DNA from: Pomphorhynchus laevis
Lineage: Eukaryota > Acanthocephala > Palaeacanthocephala > Echinorhynchida > Pomphorhynchidae
Length of the DNA: 64,000 bases
Direction of reading: 5' to 3'
NCBI GenBank assembly: GCA_012934845.2
Contig: WNNJ02003267.1
Location: 1-64,000, forward strand
Part shown: piece after piece, positions 21,249 to 32,863 of the stretch
How the letters are laid out: each line of letters begins with the position of its first letter
Numbering within the stretch: position 1 is the stretch's first letter
Position numbers and translations under genes: made by a program
The notes under the pieces: generated by a model
Seen by the model: the letters and a program-made list of their open reading frames with translations, nothing else
The model's database searches: none
What the model was told of the DNA's origin: nothing

Positions 21249-24119
21249 CTGATTTGGGATCTGAAGTGTGTCAGATTGCTAGAGATGATATTATTACTCG
21301 CACTGGTGTGAATAAAAGTTATAGTATATTTTATTGTAATGTTCGGAGCTTGTTACAGAAAGTCGATGAGCTAAAGTTTAGGATCGAGTCTGTTAATCCA
21401 ATTATAGTTGGTATTACAGAATCTTGGCTTAATTGTGATGTATCCGATGCTGAGGTATCCATCCCAGGCTATTCTTTGTTCCGTAGTGATCGGATAGGGG
21501 GTAGGGGTGGTGGCGTAGCTCTCTTTATGAGAGACGAAGTTAAGGTGAGCGTTTTGAGTAAGTCGTCTATTGATAGAGTTGAGAGTTTGTGGTGTCAGGT
21601 GAAGTTTGATAACAGCTCACCCATCATACTGGGTCTTGTGTATCGTGCTCCTAAGGCAATATCTAAGAAACTCATTGAAGAGATAGAGTTGTATACGCGA
21701 GGAGATTGTGATACTGTGATAATTGGGGATCTGAATATGCCAGATGTTGAATGGACTTCGAATACGGTTCTTCCTACTTGTGATAGTGAATCTTGTGACC
21801 TTATGGAGTGTTTTGCTTATTGTGGTCTTGCTCAATTTGTTGATGTACATACTCGCTTTTCAAGTTGTAGTTCTTCCCTTCATGATCTTTGCCTATCGAC
21901 AAACAGTCAATTAATCAGTAGTATCCAATATGATTCTCCTGTTGGTTTGTCTGATCACTGTGTAGTTAAAGTTTTGCTTAATATACAAATGAGGGTGTTT
22001 CATCATGCTCGGTACAAACGTCAGATTAATGTTTTTCGGGCGAACTATGATGTTATTACATCAAAGCTGCATAGAGTAAGTTGGCCTGATCCGGCTGTTG
22101 TCGGAGTTGACGAGGCCTGGGATCATTTTCGCGTGACGCTTTATTCTCTAATGGTAAAATTCTCACCTTTGAAGTCTAAGACTAGTCGGAAAAGCGCTTG
22201 TTGGTTTGATACTGAGCTGGCTACTGCGATGAAGGCTCGTGACTTCAGTTTCAAATGCTTTAAGGGTGGGTTTTGTGAATATGGTGTTTATAAGCAGGCG
22301 AGAAATTTCTTCAATTCTTTAAAGCGACATAAGCGCTATTTATTTGAAAATGGTCTTGCTCATAGTTGTAGACATGATCCCAAAGCTCTCTTTCTATATG
22401 TGAATAGTAGTAGGAACGCTAATAAAACAATTGGCCAATATTATGATAGCGTTATTGAAGACGACCTTGCTGAGATGTTCTCAAGGCATTTTTACTTGTA
22501 CAAAGAGACTACAAACGAGTATTCTGAACCTATCCAGAACAGTGAGACGATAAGATGTGCTAGTGTTTCATATCCTAGTTTAAGACATAGCTAATTTGAT
22601 AACTCCTGAGAAAGTTTTAGCTGAACTGCATCGTCTTAAAGAGACAAACTCCAAAGGTGCTGATTTGTTACCTTCGATATATCTTCGTCGAATAGCAGAC
22701 TCAATATATACACCACTTTGTAACATATTTCGACAATCTATTATTGATACGAATCTTCCAAAAGAGTGGAAACAATCGATCATTCACCCCATCTTCAAAA
22801 AGGGTGATAGATCTTCAGTAGACAATTATAGACCAGTAAGTATAACTTGCTTATGTTGTAGAATGTTAGAGCGAATTATACATGGTTATATGGTCAAGTT
22901 TTATAGTGAGAATAATGTAATAGCTTCTGAGCAACATGGTTTCCGTAAGGGTTATTCGACAGTTACTAATCTACTCGCTGCCCATCTTGATTGGTCAGCT
23001 AATAAAGCCGTATCAATTGCTACTGACATCATATTCTTCGATTTCTCTAAGGCATTTGACAGAGTAGACCATAGACTCCTCCTAAATGAACTAGAGAAAA
23101 GTGGCATTACATTTTTGCTTGTTAGATGGATTGAATCGTTTTTAAGCAATCGTAGTTATTGCGTGCATGTAGATAATTTTTACTCTTCTTCGCGGCCATG
23201 TAATATAGGAGTGCCTCAAGGTTCAGTATTGGGTCCATTGTTATTTAGTGTCTACATCAACGATATCCCGGAATTTATTGATTCTCGGATGCTTTTATAT
23301 GCAGACGATTTGAAAATCTGGCGGGCAATTCGTTCACCCAATGATATAATTAAACTGCAACGGGATATCGATGAAGTCGAAAATTGGGCTCTGCTCAATA
23401 GGTTGATTGTAAATATATCAAAATGCAAACATTTACGTGTTCGTGGCGGAAATGCTCAATCTTTAGTTAATTATAGATTTCAAAGCAGTGATATAGAACG
23501 AGTGAACAAATATAAGGACTTGGGAGTGTGGATAAACAGTGATTTGAGTACCGTCACACATACTGAACATGCTTGTTCAAATGCGTTGGGGATAATCGGT
23601 CAACTTCGACGCACTTTCATTGCACTCAATCAATTTGCCCTACGTCCGCTAATCTTTGCTCATGTGTTGAGCCGTGTTCTATATGCTGCGCCGTGTGTGT
23701 ATCCCAAAAATTCAAAAGAACATATTAGTTCAGAGAGGGTACTTCATAGAGCTACCAAGCTAGTACCGCAACTGAAATTTTTGTCGTACCCTGATCGATT
23801 AAAAGCACTTAGACTTGAGACTGTCACGTGGACCCGCCGGTACATCGATATGAGTATGGTCTGGCAAATTCTGAATGATTTGGATCATCCACTTCGAGAT
23901 TGCCTTCATTTGCGCTCATCCAATATCCTCCGAGGCCATGGTTTAACCCTGCGACGTGAAAAGATAAGAAAATCACGAGCTGTCCAATTTGATCGGCGAG
24001 TTGTATCTCTGTGGAATAGGCTTGGAGAGTCAACAGTGTGCAGTAGCAATATCAACAAATTCAAAAAGAAATTACGGATGGAGGATGCCATGGGGAAAGC
24101 TGCTTTTCCGTATTTGTGA
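21128..24119 (+). pseudogene. LINE ORF2: APE endonuclease plus reverse transcriptase, one frameshift
   Basis: First frame 21128-22594: an APE-type endonuclease with YSIFYCNVRSLLQKVDEL, GITESWLN, GGRGGGVALFMRD, IIGDLNMPDVEW and LSDHCVV. The second frame runs to 24119: RT with GADLLPSIYLR, NYRPVSITCLCCRMLERI, QHGFRKGYST, FFDFSKAFDRVDH, GVPQGSVLGPLLFSVYIND and LLYADDLKIW (catalytic YADD at about 23298), then a thumb and C-terminal domain. The frames join near 22580, where one extra A shifts the frame; beyond it DIANLITPEKV reads on. Otherwise the protein is full length (about 990 residues), so the copy is young. Confidence 0.9.
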
Positions 24120-24285
24120 TACTTTTATTATATTTTCTTTTTTTCTGCAGTGAACCAGCAATTAAGCCATGCTTTTATGTGCTGTTGAAACATTTTTTTA
24201 ATGGAAAAATTTATTTTAGTAAAACATACAGTCGAGGTTACCCGCAAGTGGGCTCAAAAAAGATAGTTTAATAATAATTTTTTAG

Positions 24286-25524
24286 GTCTCATTTCAGACA
24301 CCAGGCGTTTGCGTTTGTTAGCGCTACACCTATACGTTGTCGCAGCGAACATACATTTTTGCCATAGGAGGATGGATCGCTCACTGATGCGAGAGTTGCT
24401 AGTCTCTTGATGAAAGCACTTGCCTCCTTTGCTAGTCCGCCTGAGGTGGAAATTACGAACGGAATAAAGGTTCCTTTTTCGATTTCAATAATTCGCTCAA
24501 TGTATTTCTTTTTTCTGTTTTCATTGTATTCAAATGATTGTGTAGGACTTCGACTTACGTACGACTGGGCAAATGGGTTAAATATTGTGACATCCAAAAA
24601 TGTCCGCTCAGTCTGTGAGTGCGTTAGTCCAGTGCAAGATAAATCGGCTCTTGATCGGGGATCTCGTGTTGTCGTCTGGTTTGAAAACTCGAATGTATCT
24701 GGAACAGTTGTGAGCATCGGTTCTGATTCTACATTCCGTAATACTTTACTGGCTTCGTCAATCAAAATATCTCTGATTATATTATGTCGTACTATGGTTC
24801 GTCCTTTCCATTTGCACGACAGTAAGTGAGCTGTCGATTTAACTTTTCTGCATACACATGATGTTGATGTACAGAGCAAGTCCCATCCATATCTACATGC
24901 CATTCCCGCTTGTATTTCAAAATTATTTAAATAAAATCGTCTGTCATCGCTTACTCGAGCAGAGAGCCAAGAGGAAGACCCTTTAATAGAGGCGTGTTCT
25001 ACAGCGGTTTTCGATTTTTGATCTAATTCAGACATTATGTTGGTTAATTCACCCTGTTCTAAATCAGATTTTTCTGTTGTTATCATCCGAGCCATTTCTC
25101 TTTGCTTTTCGTAAAGAGTTGATCCTCTTATATTCATGTCCAGAAGGTTGCACATTTTGGCTGATCTTGACCATTCCATTTTAGCTATTTTTTGAGGATT
25201 TATTATTCCTAGGCCTCCGTTAGCTACTTTAAGGCACAAGACATTAAACCATGTGTGATCAATATCCTCTTTGCCTAGAATTTGAGGTAGTAGCTCGTGC
25301 TGAATAATCGTAACCAGCTTTTCGAACCATTCCGTTTGACATTCGCATGTTCTTAGAATATAGCTCCATTTATGTTGTAGTCCGAATATGAATGCAGAAT
25401 ATGCTAGATGCCTCTCACTCTGTGCTACTGATTTAAGCCGAACTAATAAGGAGATCCATTCGTCAATCTTTTGCTGAACATAATTCGCTTCAAAGTTTAG
25501 AAAACCAATTGGACAGCCAAGCAA
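24286..25524 (-). pseudogene. LINE C-terminal half with Cys/His knuckle and nuclease-like domain
   Basis: A 411-codon frame. The start (GCPIGFLNFEANYVQQKI to GGLGIINPQKIAKMEW) is the post-RT region of a non-LTR retrotransposon. Then come CVCRKVKSTAHLLSC (a CCHC knuckle), RDPRSRADLSC, ERTFLDVTIFNPFAQSY, KKYIERIIEIEKGTF and VISTSGG. The Asp in RADL, Asp in LDVTIF and the following basic/aromatic helix recall the PD-(D/E)xK type endonuclease of R2-like LINEs, but the exact clade is not assigned. The RT active site is absent (5' truncation). Fragments at 6.0, 13.6 and 63.6 kb share the domain. Confidence 0.75.
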
Positions 25525-25675
25525 TTCTAACCCATGTTTTGTTATGTTTACCCCAAGATCTCGAGATCTTTTCCATTTGTATTATTTTTTAGATTTATTA
25601 GTAATTTGCATTTTGATTCATTTACGAAAAAGCAATATGCTGGACCGAGTTTCTTTATGTGATTGAAACATTAAT

Positions 25676-25960
25676 AATAAAACTACTATTAATTTATATC
25701 GTAAAGATGACATATTTAAATTTACAAGAAACATATTTTTGCATGGTCATTCATGCATACTATATAATATAAAATATAATACATTAAATAATGAAATTTT
25801 AAGAATCGCCATAAAATGATATTGGCTTAGCTACAGAAAATATCAACGGTAAAAATAAATTAAAAAAATTTACTTGGTATTAGAATAAGATACTAGATTA
25901 TCAGCTGCTCTGTTGAGTCGAGGAATAGGGTCGAAACTTGATAGCATAGCAGTTCATAGC
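25676..25960 (+). mobile_element. Naiad-type PLE fragment with tail
   Basis: TTTAATTTATATCGTAAAGA-type thumb sequence and the HSCI..YNIKYNTLNN-coding stretch, then a deletion leading to the tail motif (GGGTCGAAACTTGATAGC). Confidence 0.8.
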
Positions 25961-26635
25961 AGTTGTTGTGTTCATATTTAAATCATTATAATTTACCTCT
26001 TAAAAAGAGTAAGTTTACAATAAGTTTTTGTAAACTTACGGTAAACTAACAATGTATGGGTAAACTCACTTGTGTGGCGTAATACGGTCAAACACGCAAT
26101 TACGTTATCAATGGCATAAATACTAAATTTTAGTTTATAATTTATGAATTGTGTCATTATATATTAGTTTGCAGTCAATATGCACTATTACATAGGGTAT
26201 TGATTCATATTAAAAACGATATCAAGATTCAATGTAGTCAATGGATGCAAGAAATAAATAAATATAACATCAAGTAACTTTAACTAAAACCATTCATAAT
26301 AAGATCAGCAATACTGATTAACTTGTTAGGTTTTCTTTTCTTTCGCTTTCTTCAAATTTAAATGAGTTTTGATTTGACTTCACGACCTAAATTTCAATAT
26401 TAATGTTTGTATTTCGTAGAAATGTTACTCTTCGTTTGCAAAGTTTTCGTACGTTCAGAAATAAAAGGTTTTGAAATCGGACAAGATTTCAAAAACTTTT
26501 ATAATAGTCAAAAATGCCAAAATAAATAATAAAAGATTAAAAATATCTACAATAAATTAATTCATTTACTTCAAATGAGTAGCGGATAAAATATATATAA
26601 AATTTAATAAAATATAATAGAAATTTTAAGGAGCG
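25961..26635. other. AT-rich spacer
   Basis: It has a short palindrome of GTAAACTTAC units near 26000-26060. Minus-strand pieces near 26360-26510 could be read as spliced (donor GTAACA, acceptor TTTAG, 42 nt apart), but the plus strand is equally open and nothing is recognised. Confidence 0.4.
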
Positions 26636-28600
26636 AATGATGAGCTCTATGCTTATATCCTGATCATGGATACCCAGGAAAGAATCCAATTGGATTTCGA
26701 GTACTGGGAACAAGACGCAGTATATAGGGCTCAGCAGCGTAGGGAATATAATATTGTCCCTACGCAATCTCGAAGAGCAGCTCAAGATTTACTTTTTGAC
26801 TGGGCTTTTGAAACCTTCGAGCGGCAGAGCAGTAGGGGTAATGAGCAAAATGGATGTCAACTCCCTATAGCTCACTTCCCTGCTGAAACCGTCAGGAATC
26901 TGATCAATCACTCCACAGCCAGAGACCCTGGGATGATGAATGCAATTTTCTCGGTGATACCGGATTTATTTCGGCCACCAATAAGAGAAATTGTTGATCA
27001 GATATCAGAGAGGACGAGTATGCAGTTCTACAACGGAATCTCATACTCTTGATAAAGGGACAGCTGACATGAAACGAGTATATTGACATACTCAGTCAGC
27101 AAAACCCAACATCAATTGTCCTTGCGCACCTGGACATGTTCATCGAACGTGACCTGGGAGCCATTGATCTTGGATCTTTGTTAGGAGAGCTCGTTAGGAT
27201 ACAATCTTCATCGTACCAACGACATCCTGAGGTAGCTGATGTGGCTAACGTACCTCGACTTTTAGAACAAAGTCAGGCACCAGGGCATATTCGTTCAATC
27301 TTCTGTCAGGGAGTGCGAATTGAGGCTATACCGGTGAGTTGGCGCCGATGGAAATCTAACGTGAGTCCCGCAGTCACAAGAGCCATAAGGTATCACATCA
27401 AGAAGGGCATCATAGCTCCTCTACCACGGAGGACTAAGCCACAATACTGTTCTAGGGTCTTTTTAATACCTAAGAAGGACTCTTAGAGGCTTATATATGA
27501 CAGGCGGATATGGGACGGGTGTAAAACCTCGGATTTCTATCTGCCTTCCATATATCAAGTACTGGACAGAGAACATGTTGTGTACAAAAGCTGGTATGTG
27601 AAGATTGATTTTAAATCAATGTTCTATCAGATACCACTTTGTCCAACCGACTGAATAAAAACAGCCTTCGAATACAATAGTATTTACTATCATTACAAGG
27701 TTGTTCCTTTCGGTATACCTTGGGGACCCTTTTGGGCATAAATGATTGGCAATGCCATCACTTATTTTACTCGTAAACAAGGGGTTGAAGCTTGGACTCA
27801 TATTGATGATATGATCCTTTCACACGACTCTAAGGCCAAACTAGCCGCAGCAGTTCGTAAGCTTCTTGCTCTCTGCAAAAGTGGAAATCTCTCTCTAAAT
27901 CTAGAGAAGTGCATCCTACGTCCTAGTAAGAAATTGACTTTCTTAGGGGGCACTTGGTCGACAGAAGGGGTACGAATTATCTCAGATGCGTTATCTCGTT
28001 TTCGCGAGGCTGTGGCGTATTTGAGGATTCTTAAATCCCCTATTCATAGTCGCCAAGGGATGCGTTTGAGAGGTCTGATTAATTACTATGTGCATTTCTT
28101 TTCCACTGCGCATAAGCTCCTTTACCAGGACGAACCTTGGCAGTCCTGGTTTCTGGAGTGGCCCATTGATAAGGAGCCCCTGGTGCTACCTAAGCCTCAC
28201 AGAGCATGTCACGAAAAGATCTTAGTGAATGCCACTCAATCACAGATTGGGATTGTTGGTTCGGAAGGGAAGTTGCACACATATGAGTTACCATATAAAC
28301 TACCGATTTTCGAGGATGAATTATTAGCCGCTTGGTGTGGTCATAGACTATACCCAGACGCCAGATATATACGGATAACCAAGGTGTATATCATTCAGTC
28401 CTCAAATGGAGAGCGAAAACGGTACCAATGGGTAACTTTTTCCTACAGAATATGCATGGTATACTTATACATTGGATACCCACTGCGTCTAACCCGGCCG
28501 ACATACCTAGTCGCTATTAGGCTACTATCCTTTTTCTCCTTTTTGCTTGTTTCTTCCTTCCTGATATCACAGCTATTAATATTAAATATTTTTTGACTAT
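26636..28600 (+). mobile_element. Fossil RT-RNase H element, copy 1 (broken)
   Basis: Same family as the element at 47 kb and aligned with it from its N-terminal conserved region through RT (IDDMIL) to RNase H, and a little beyond (TTTTTGCTTGTTTC). Family: an RT-RNase H retroelement of DIRS- or pararetrovirus-like type, not resolved. It is broken in several places (about four or more). Both ends are degraded, and the antisense coiled-coil ORF found after copy 2 is absent here. Older than copy 2. Confidence 0.75.
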
Positions 28601-28659
28601 TGTTCTATACTCGTTTGTAATTTTACATACGATTACAAAATATTGTTAATAATTAAGAA

Positions 28660-28890
28660 AATGCTTTATTTATAGTTATTTATTATTCATAATTATTGAT
28701 TTTAATAATGATAATATAACAGTTCATGCTGATGACCTCTAATAATTACTTATTTTCTTTATCATTATTTTTAATAATGAGAGTATAACAGCTGGTGACC
28801 TCTATTACTTATTCGAATGCATTGGTTGTTATTTATTATTCAATTCATAAAAATTGATTTTTATTTTAAATTTCAATTTTGACTTTGCAT
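28660..28890 (+). repeat. Two partial Naiad-type tails
   Basis: Two pieces carry AACAG..CATGCTGATGACCTCT and GCTGGTGACCTCTATTACT, followed by TTCAATTCATAAAAATTGA and the T-rich end of the PLE tail. Confidence 0.6.
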
Positions 28891-29166
28891 CAAATAAAAT
28901 GCAGAGGGTAATGAATAAAAATTCTGTGGTTTAAAGCATAAAATCGATTGCAATAAAAACTAAAAAAAGAGCTGCGATAGTTAAGAAAATTGAATTAATT
29001 GGATAACGAAAACAATTTGAAAAAATGGGGCGAAACTAATTTAAAATAGATCCAAATGTATAACAATATGCCTATGTCAAATGAAATGCACGCACACTTA
29101 TGATGGTTTTTTATATTTTAGTTCAATAATCACGCATTATACTAAAATGCATAATGTTATGCTCAC
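28891..29166. other. Spacer, possible 3' part of the gene at 29.2 kb
   Basis: On the minus strand an acceptor TTTTAAATTAG near 29035 is followed by a short open stretch (SPHFFKLFSLSN-stop) in the phase left open by the exon at 29167. This is speculative. Confidence 0.25.
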
Positions 29167-29389
29167 CACTTTGACGATCCGACTCGGCTGCTACTTTGTC
29201 TTCAAGTACCTTGTCAATAGGGTTAGTCATTGTTGCTTTGTTCGCAACAGATAATTGCGTCAGATGATTATGGACGATTTCCTGAGGTTTCCTTTAATAA
29301 ATAAATGCGTTTAGCATGTGCTATTAATTCAGATAGTACCATTTTGCTGAAACATTCTCAGTCAAATCTGTAACGATGTTAATATTTTT
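29167..29389 (-). CDS. Two splice-consistent exons of an unknown gene
   Basis: Minus strand: acceptor GATTTTAG, exon 29389-29340, donor TG|GTACTA, 48-nt intron (29339-29292) ending TTAAAG, exon 29291-29167, donor GTG|GTGAGC. The join restores a Trp codon (TG|G) and gives INIVTDLTENVSAKWKPQE, then VHNHLTQLSVANKATMTNP, then DKVLEDKVAAESDRQS. This is a balanced, polar sequence quite unlike the A/T-driven text of the spacers. No family recognised. Possible upstream micro-exons (to about 29560) and a terminal exon near 29.0 kb were not secure. Confidence 0.45.
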
Positions 29390-29834
29390 CTAAAATCATT
29401 AATTAAAATTAAAATTATTTATATTACATAGCTTATATCTGTGTTTTTCTGAAATAAATTAATGTTGATTCAATTAAAGAACTAATTTATAATTGAAAGT
29501 GTAAAATTTAAGTTAAGGCAAGTATGCTTTTACTTCCTTCATGAAAGAATGATCTGAACCATTAAGTTTCTAAGTAGTAATAACGCAGGAAGGTTTGAAT
29601 CATTATTAATTTATTGCATTAGGTATATAGCATTTCAACACCATAACATTTATCGCACTTTATTTTCTGCAGATCTGCATCTGCAAGTCATGTTCATTAC
29701 ATACATTAAGCCCTTTGTTAAAAATAGCTTTTATTTAAATATTTTTTTAAACAGCAAAACAATAATATTAAAAAAAGATAATACAGGAGAACGTTTGTCT
29801 TATTCGTAGAGAAATGTCATTCTTTTAGCAAGAC
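29390..29834. other. Spacer, nothing firm
   Basis: AT-rich; a minus-strand start near 29545 (MKEVKAYLP) with a GTAAAA donor could be a first exon of the 29.2-kb gene but is unproven. Confidence 0.3.
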
Positions 29835-31380
29835 TGGCTGCTACCACCAGCCTACCATGTTCTTGCCCTTTGGAACCGTCGCCAGAATGCTGACAGCATT
29901 TCCACGTTGGATAGCGATGCTAACGTTTCGAAGGTATGAAGTAGCACGTGAATCCACGGTAACGTGCTTCACTCTTTTTCCTATATCCTTAACAAGAGCC
30001 AAAGCGGAAGAACCCAGTGATCCATAAGTATCTACTCCAAAAGGGCAAAATATGTGGGACATGGTCAAGTCGGCATATTTCAGCCGTTTCCGCTCTTCGG
30101 AATATGAAGCTGCTTCGCCCGCTCCTCTGGTCGCGTTCCTAACATTGCTGGCTGCAAGGGTGTCCACGCAGGTGGCGTCCCACATCAAACATTTCCCTTA
30201 ACGCTAAGAGAAAATGGTAACCCAATCATAACGTCGACCGTCCGATCTGCATACATTGGATGGCTCTAGCATGTTTGGGGCGTTGACGGTGTTGAGGACT
30301 CTGCTTATCACTGAATTTATTTCCGCGTGTCTGGGAAATCTGCCTCTCGTAATTCTGCATGCTAATCCGTGTCGTCCTGACTTGTCAACAGACGCTCCAC
30401 AATGACAAATGTGTGGAGTACATGTAGAAAGGCCTCGTCTTAGGGAAATGCTCAATCTCACAACCTCGTCATCGAGCAAAGTTTTCAGGGCACTAATCGA
30501 AACTGTGTTTAGCCAAGCACCAGACTCACTTGGGGGGGGACCGACATTATTCGCACGCGAGATGCATCGCCTTCCGAGCCTTTAATTAAAGATTCATGAG
30601 CTCGTTTAACGGGTGGAGTGTCCCAAGCGGATTGTTTATGGCTATTAGTCGGTACCTCACTGAGACCCGTCTTGGCCAACCAAGTTGAGTAGCCATCTTC
30701 AAAATGTGGGCAATGTGTACAGTTATTCAAAAGAATGTTGACGCAGTCCTTCATTGTCACTACAGACGATAAGAAAGCCGGAAGAGCAATGTCCGCTAAA
30801 CTGCGGATCCCCAAACCACCGAACGGCACGGGCAATGAAGCTTGACGCCATAAATCGTTCGTAATCGCGCAATTTGTGATGTGGGATAAATATTTTTCCA
30901 GTACACCATCGAGCTTATAAAGTTCCGCGTACATGTTGAAGCAAGGAGTTGTACGGAACTTATAAAGAAGTCTGGGCATGTAAAATCAGTTCTTTACAAG
31001 GAAAAGTGCATCGTGAGCACGAAGCTCGCAAACCCCAGTGCACATTAATACCAATTGCTCCTCGCTCTGAGCCAAATCTTTCGGTGAATTCTCTTCAAAG
31101 ACAACGCTTCCAAGGATTTGCAAATTTTCTCGACTAAATCACTTTTATGTTAGGGCCTACAGATGAAAAGGTAGTATCCATCTGTTCGATTTCATGTTCC
31201 CCCATATTCAGGAACATGAGCTCACATTTGCCTGCATTGAGCTTCAGACCTATTCGGTTAGCTGATGCCAAAATCGTCTCCAATCGTGCAGCACAACAGA
31301 TGAATCTCCTCCAAGCGTTGCGTCGTCCAAATACCACGCGTTAAAGGTGGATTGAAGAGAGTGCGACACGAATTTAAATT
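29835..31380 (-). pseudogene. LINE 3' half with Cys/His and nuclease-like domain
   Basis: Successive minus-strand frames in order: ANRIGLKLNAGKCELMF (RT, after the active site, 31337-31134); a VRNALLVQ-type helix region; MPRLLYKFRTTPCFNMYAEL and SLPVPFGGLGIRSLADIALP (30979-30509); CHCGASVDKSGRHGLAC and RHAEINSVISRVLNTVNAP (30479-30204); then LMWDATCVDTLAASN, KYADLTMSHIFCPFGV and IAIQRGNAVSIL (30188-29841). The zinc knuckle followed by a WDATCVDTL domain is a known C-terminal module of invertebrate non-LTR elements. At least three frame breaks; 5'-truncated. The 53.4-kb fragment belongs to the same lineage. Confidence 0.75.
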
Positions 31381-31733
31381 ATTTTTAATTATTTTAAATT
31401 TAAAATATTTTAATTTAAATAATTAAAACTTCTTTTGATTATTAAAACTAATAATTAAAATTTCTAATAATTAAAACTTCTTTTAATTATTTAAATTATT
31501 TTAAAATTAAATTATGTTAATTTTAAAAATTAAAACTCCTTTTGAAAACGTAAACAAAGCAAATTTAAATAGTCGCTTCTGTGGTACAACCCTAAAATGT
31601 AATCTCACCTAAAATGAAAAGTAAATCTTACCTATCTATTATAGACTTGACTAGTTGTTGTTAGTGAATATTACGTGAATAGGTTTAGTAAAGATTATAC
31701 AAAAACAACGATAATTTTCAGTTAATTTTAAAA

Positions 31734-32104
31734 TTATTTAAACTTAATATTTTGCATTAAGTTCTCCTTTCAAATGAAAAGAACTTACTATTTTCTTTTT
31801 CTCAAATGAAAATAGCTTACTTTCAGCGCAGTGTAAATTGATTGGACTGCATTTTCAATGTTGCTCTGCAGTTTGGAGTTGATTTCATGGTTTCTAAATA
31901 TACAAAAACATTTTGCCTACCTTTCAAAAATATGACAAAACCGTTCATTTAGGTCGGCCCTGAAGCGATTCCAGCCGACAAATCATATTTTGTTGTATTA
32001 AATAAACATCACATAATGATCTTTACTCACATTGATTTGTCGAAATTAAGATTGCCATTGCAATTTTGTGAGTAGAGATATTCGCTGCTAGAATCTTGCA
32101 TCAT
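31734..32104 (-). CDS. Four-exon mini-gene, 72-residue coiled-coil protein
   Basis: Exon 1 32104-32031 (ATG) has donor AT|GTGAGT. Intron 1 is 71 nt, ending TTCAG. Exon 2 is 31959-31921. Intron 2 is 27 nt from GTAGGC, or 49 nt if the in-frame donor GTTTTG is used, ending TTTAG. Exon 3 is 31893-31821, donor GTAAGC. Intron 3 is 54 nt, ending GAAAG. Exon 4 is 31766-31734, with a TAA stop. All phases agree. The product runs MMQDSSSEYLYSQNC, MADLNERFCHIFE, NHEINSKLQSNIENAVQSIY, ALKENLMQNIKFK. The second half has a Leu/Ile heptad-like helix. The 49-nt option for intron 2 matches the other intron sizes better and drops seven residues. No family recognised; a small adaptor-type subunit is possible. 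It lies between LINE and PLE debris and is on the minus strand like the other host genes here. Confidence 0.55.
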
Positions 32105-32654
32105 TAAGCTAGAAATCATACGCAGAAAATTGTGAATTAACAATTAGAGCGACCGTTTTAGAAATGAATTAAAGAGCAAGTTATATAGTTGGAACTACAT
32201 TGGATTATGGGTTTATAATTTATTAAAGAGCAAGTCAAAAATATGTTGGATATTAAATGAGAATATTGTAGATTATTTGTCCGAATTCAGTGCAATATTT
32301 CACCCATTTCTTCATTTAAGTACCATTTATATTACCGGACAACTGAAAGTGTGTAGGAACTCTCACAGTCGTGCTAAGAGTAGTCTTTTCAAATTAAGAA
32401 CTTCTGATAAATATGCTAAATATCAAACGGTGCCCCATCTACTTGTGTAGACTAAATGTGATTGATGCAGAAAACAACTTACATGTTTAGAGTCAACGTT
32501 CATAAAACTAGAGATTCACATTAAAAATGTTATTTAAATAAACCAAAATTATCAGATTTATGTCTCGTGTTTTTAAAGCAGCTGTTGTCATTCACAGAAA
32601 CAATCAGAATTTATAATCTTCAATGGGTTATTTACACCTTATGCGGGCCAGTGT
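32105..32654. other. Spacer upstream of the mini-gene
   Basis: AT-rich; would hold the mini-gene's promoter. No TATA-type motif stands out from the background and no repeat is recognised. Confidence 0.4.
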
Positions 32655-32863
32655 ATCAATTACAAAGGAAACGTATACGTACGATTTTAATACGCTTTAT
32701 ACAAATCTAGATTAGTAGATATTAAAGAAGCGTTAGTAAAATTAATTAATCTTATATTCTGACAAAGATATATATTTATATATATAGATTTTATCGTATG
32801 AGATCATGAAGATCGATTGGAATCGGGACTGGTGATCCTTTGATGGATTCTTATTTATGTAAC

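Larger units (their letters stand above)
19975..24270 (+). mobile_element. Nearly complete CR1-like LINE
   Basis: A 5' leader, ORF1, an overlapping ORF2 and a short 3' UTR ending in TTTAATAATAA-type repeats. Only two defects are visible: one early stop in ORF1 and one frameshift in ORF2. The Naiad fragment at its 5' edge and the antisense LINE at its 3' edge suggest nested insertions. Confidence 0.9.

Noticed and set aside
26360-26510. Possible spliced minus-strand exon pair (SERTKTLQTK + REVKSKLI)
   Set aside because: The plus strand is equally open, and no start, family or neighbouring exon supports it.
28281-28596. Transmembrane-like tail (LLSFFSFLLVSSFLISQLLIL) on the RT-RNase H fossil
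   Set aside because: It is frame drift through T-rich sequence after the RNase H part, not a membrane domain.
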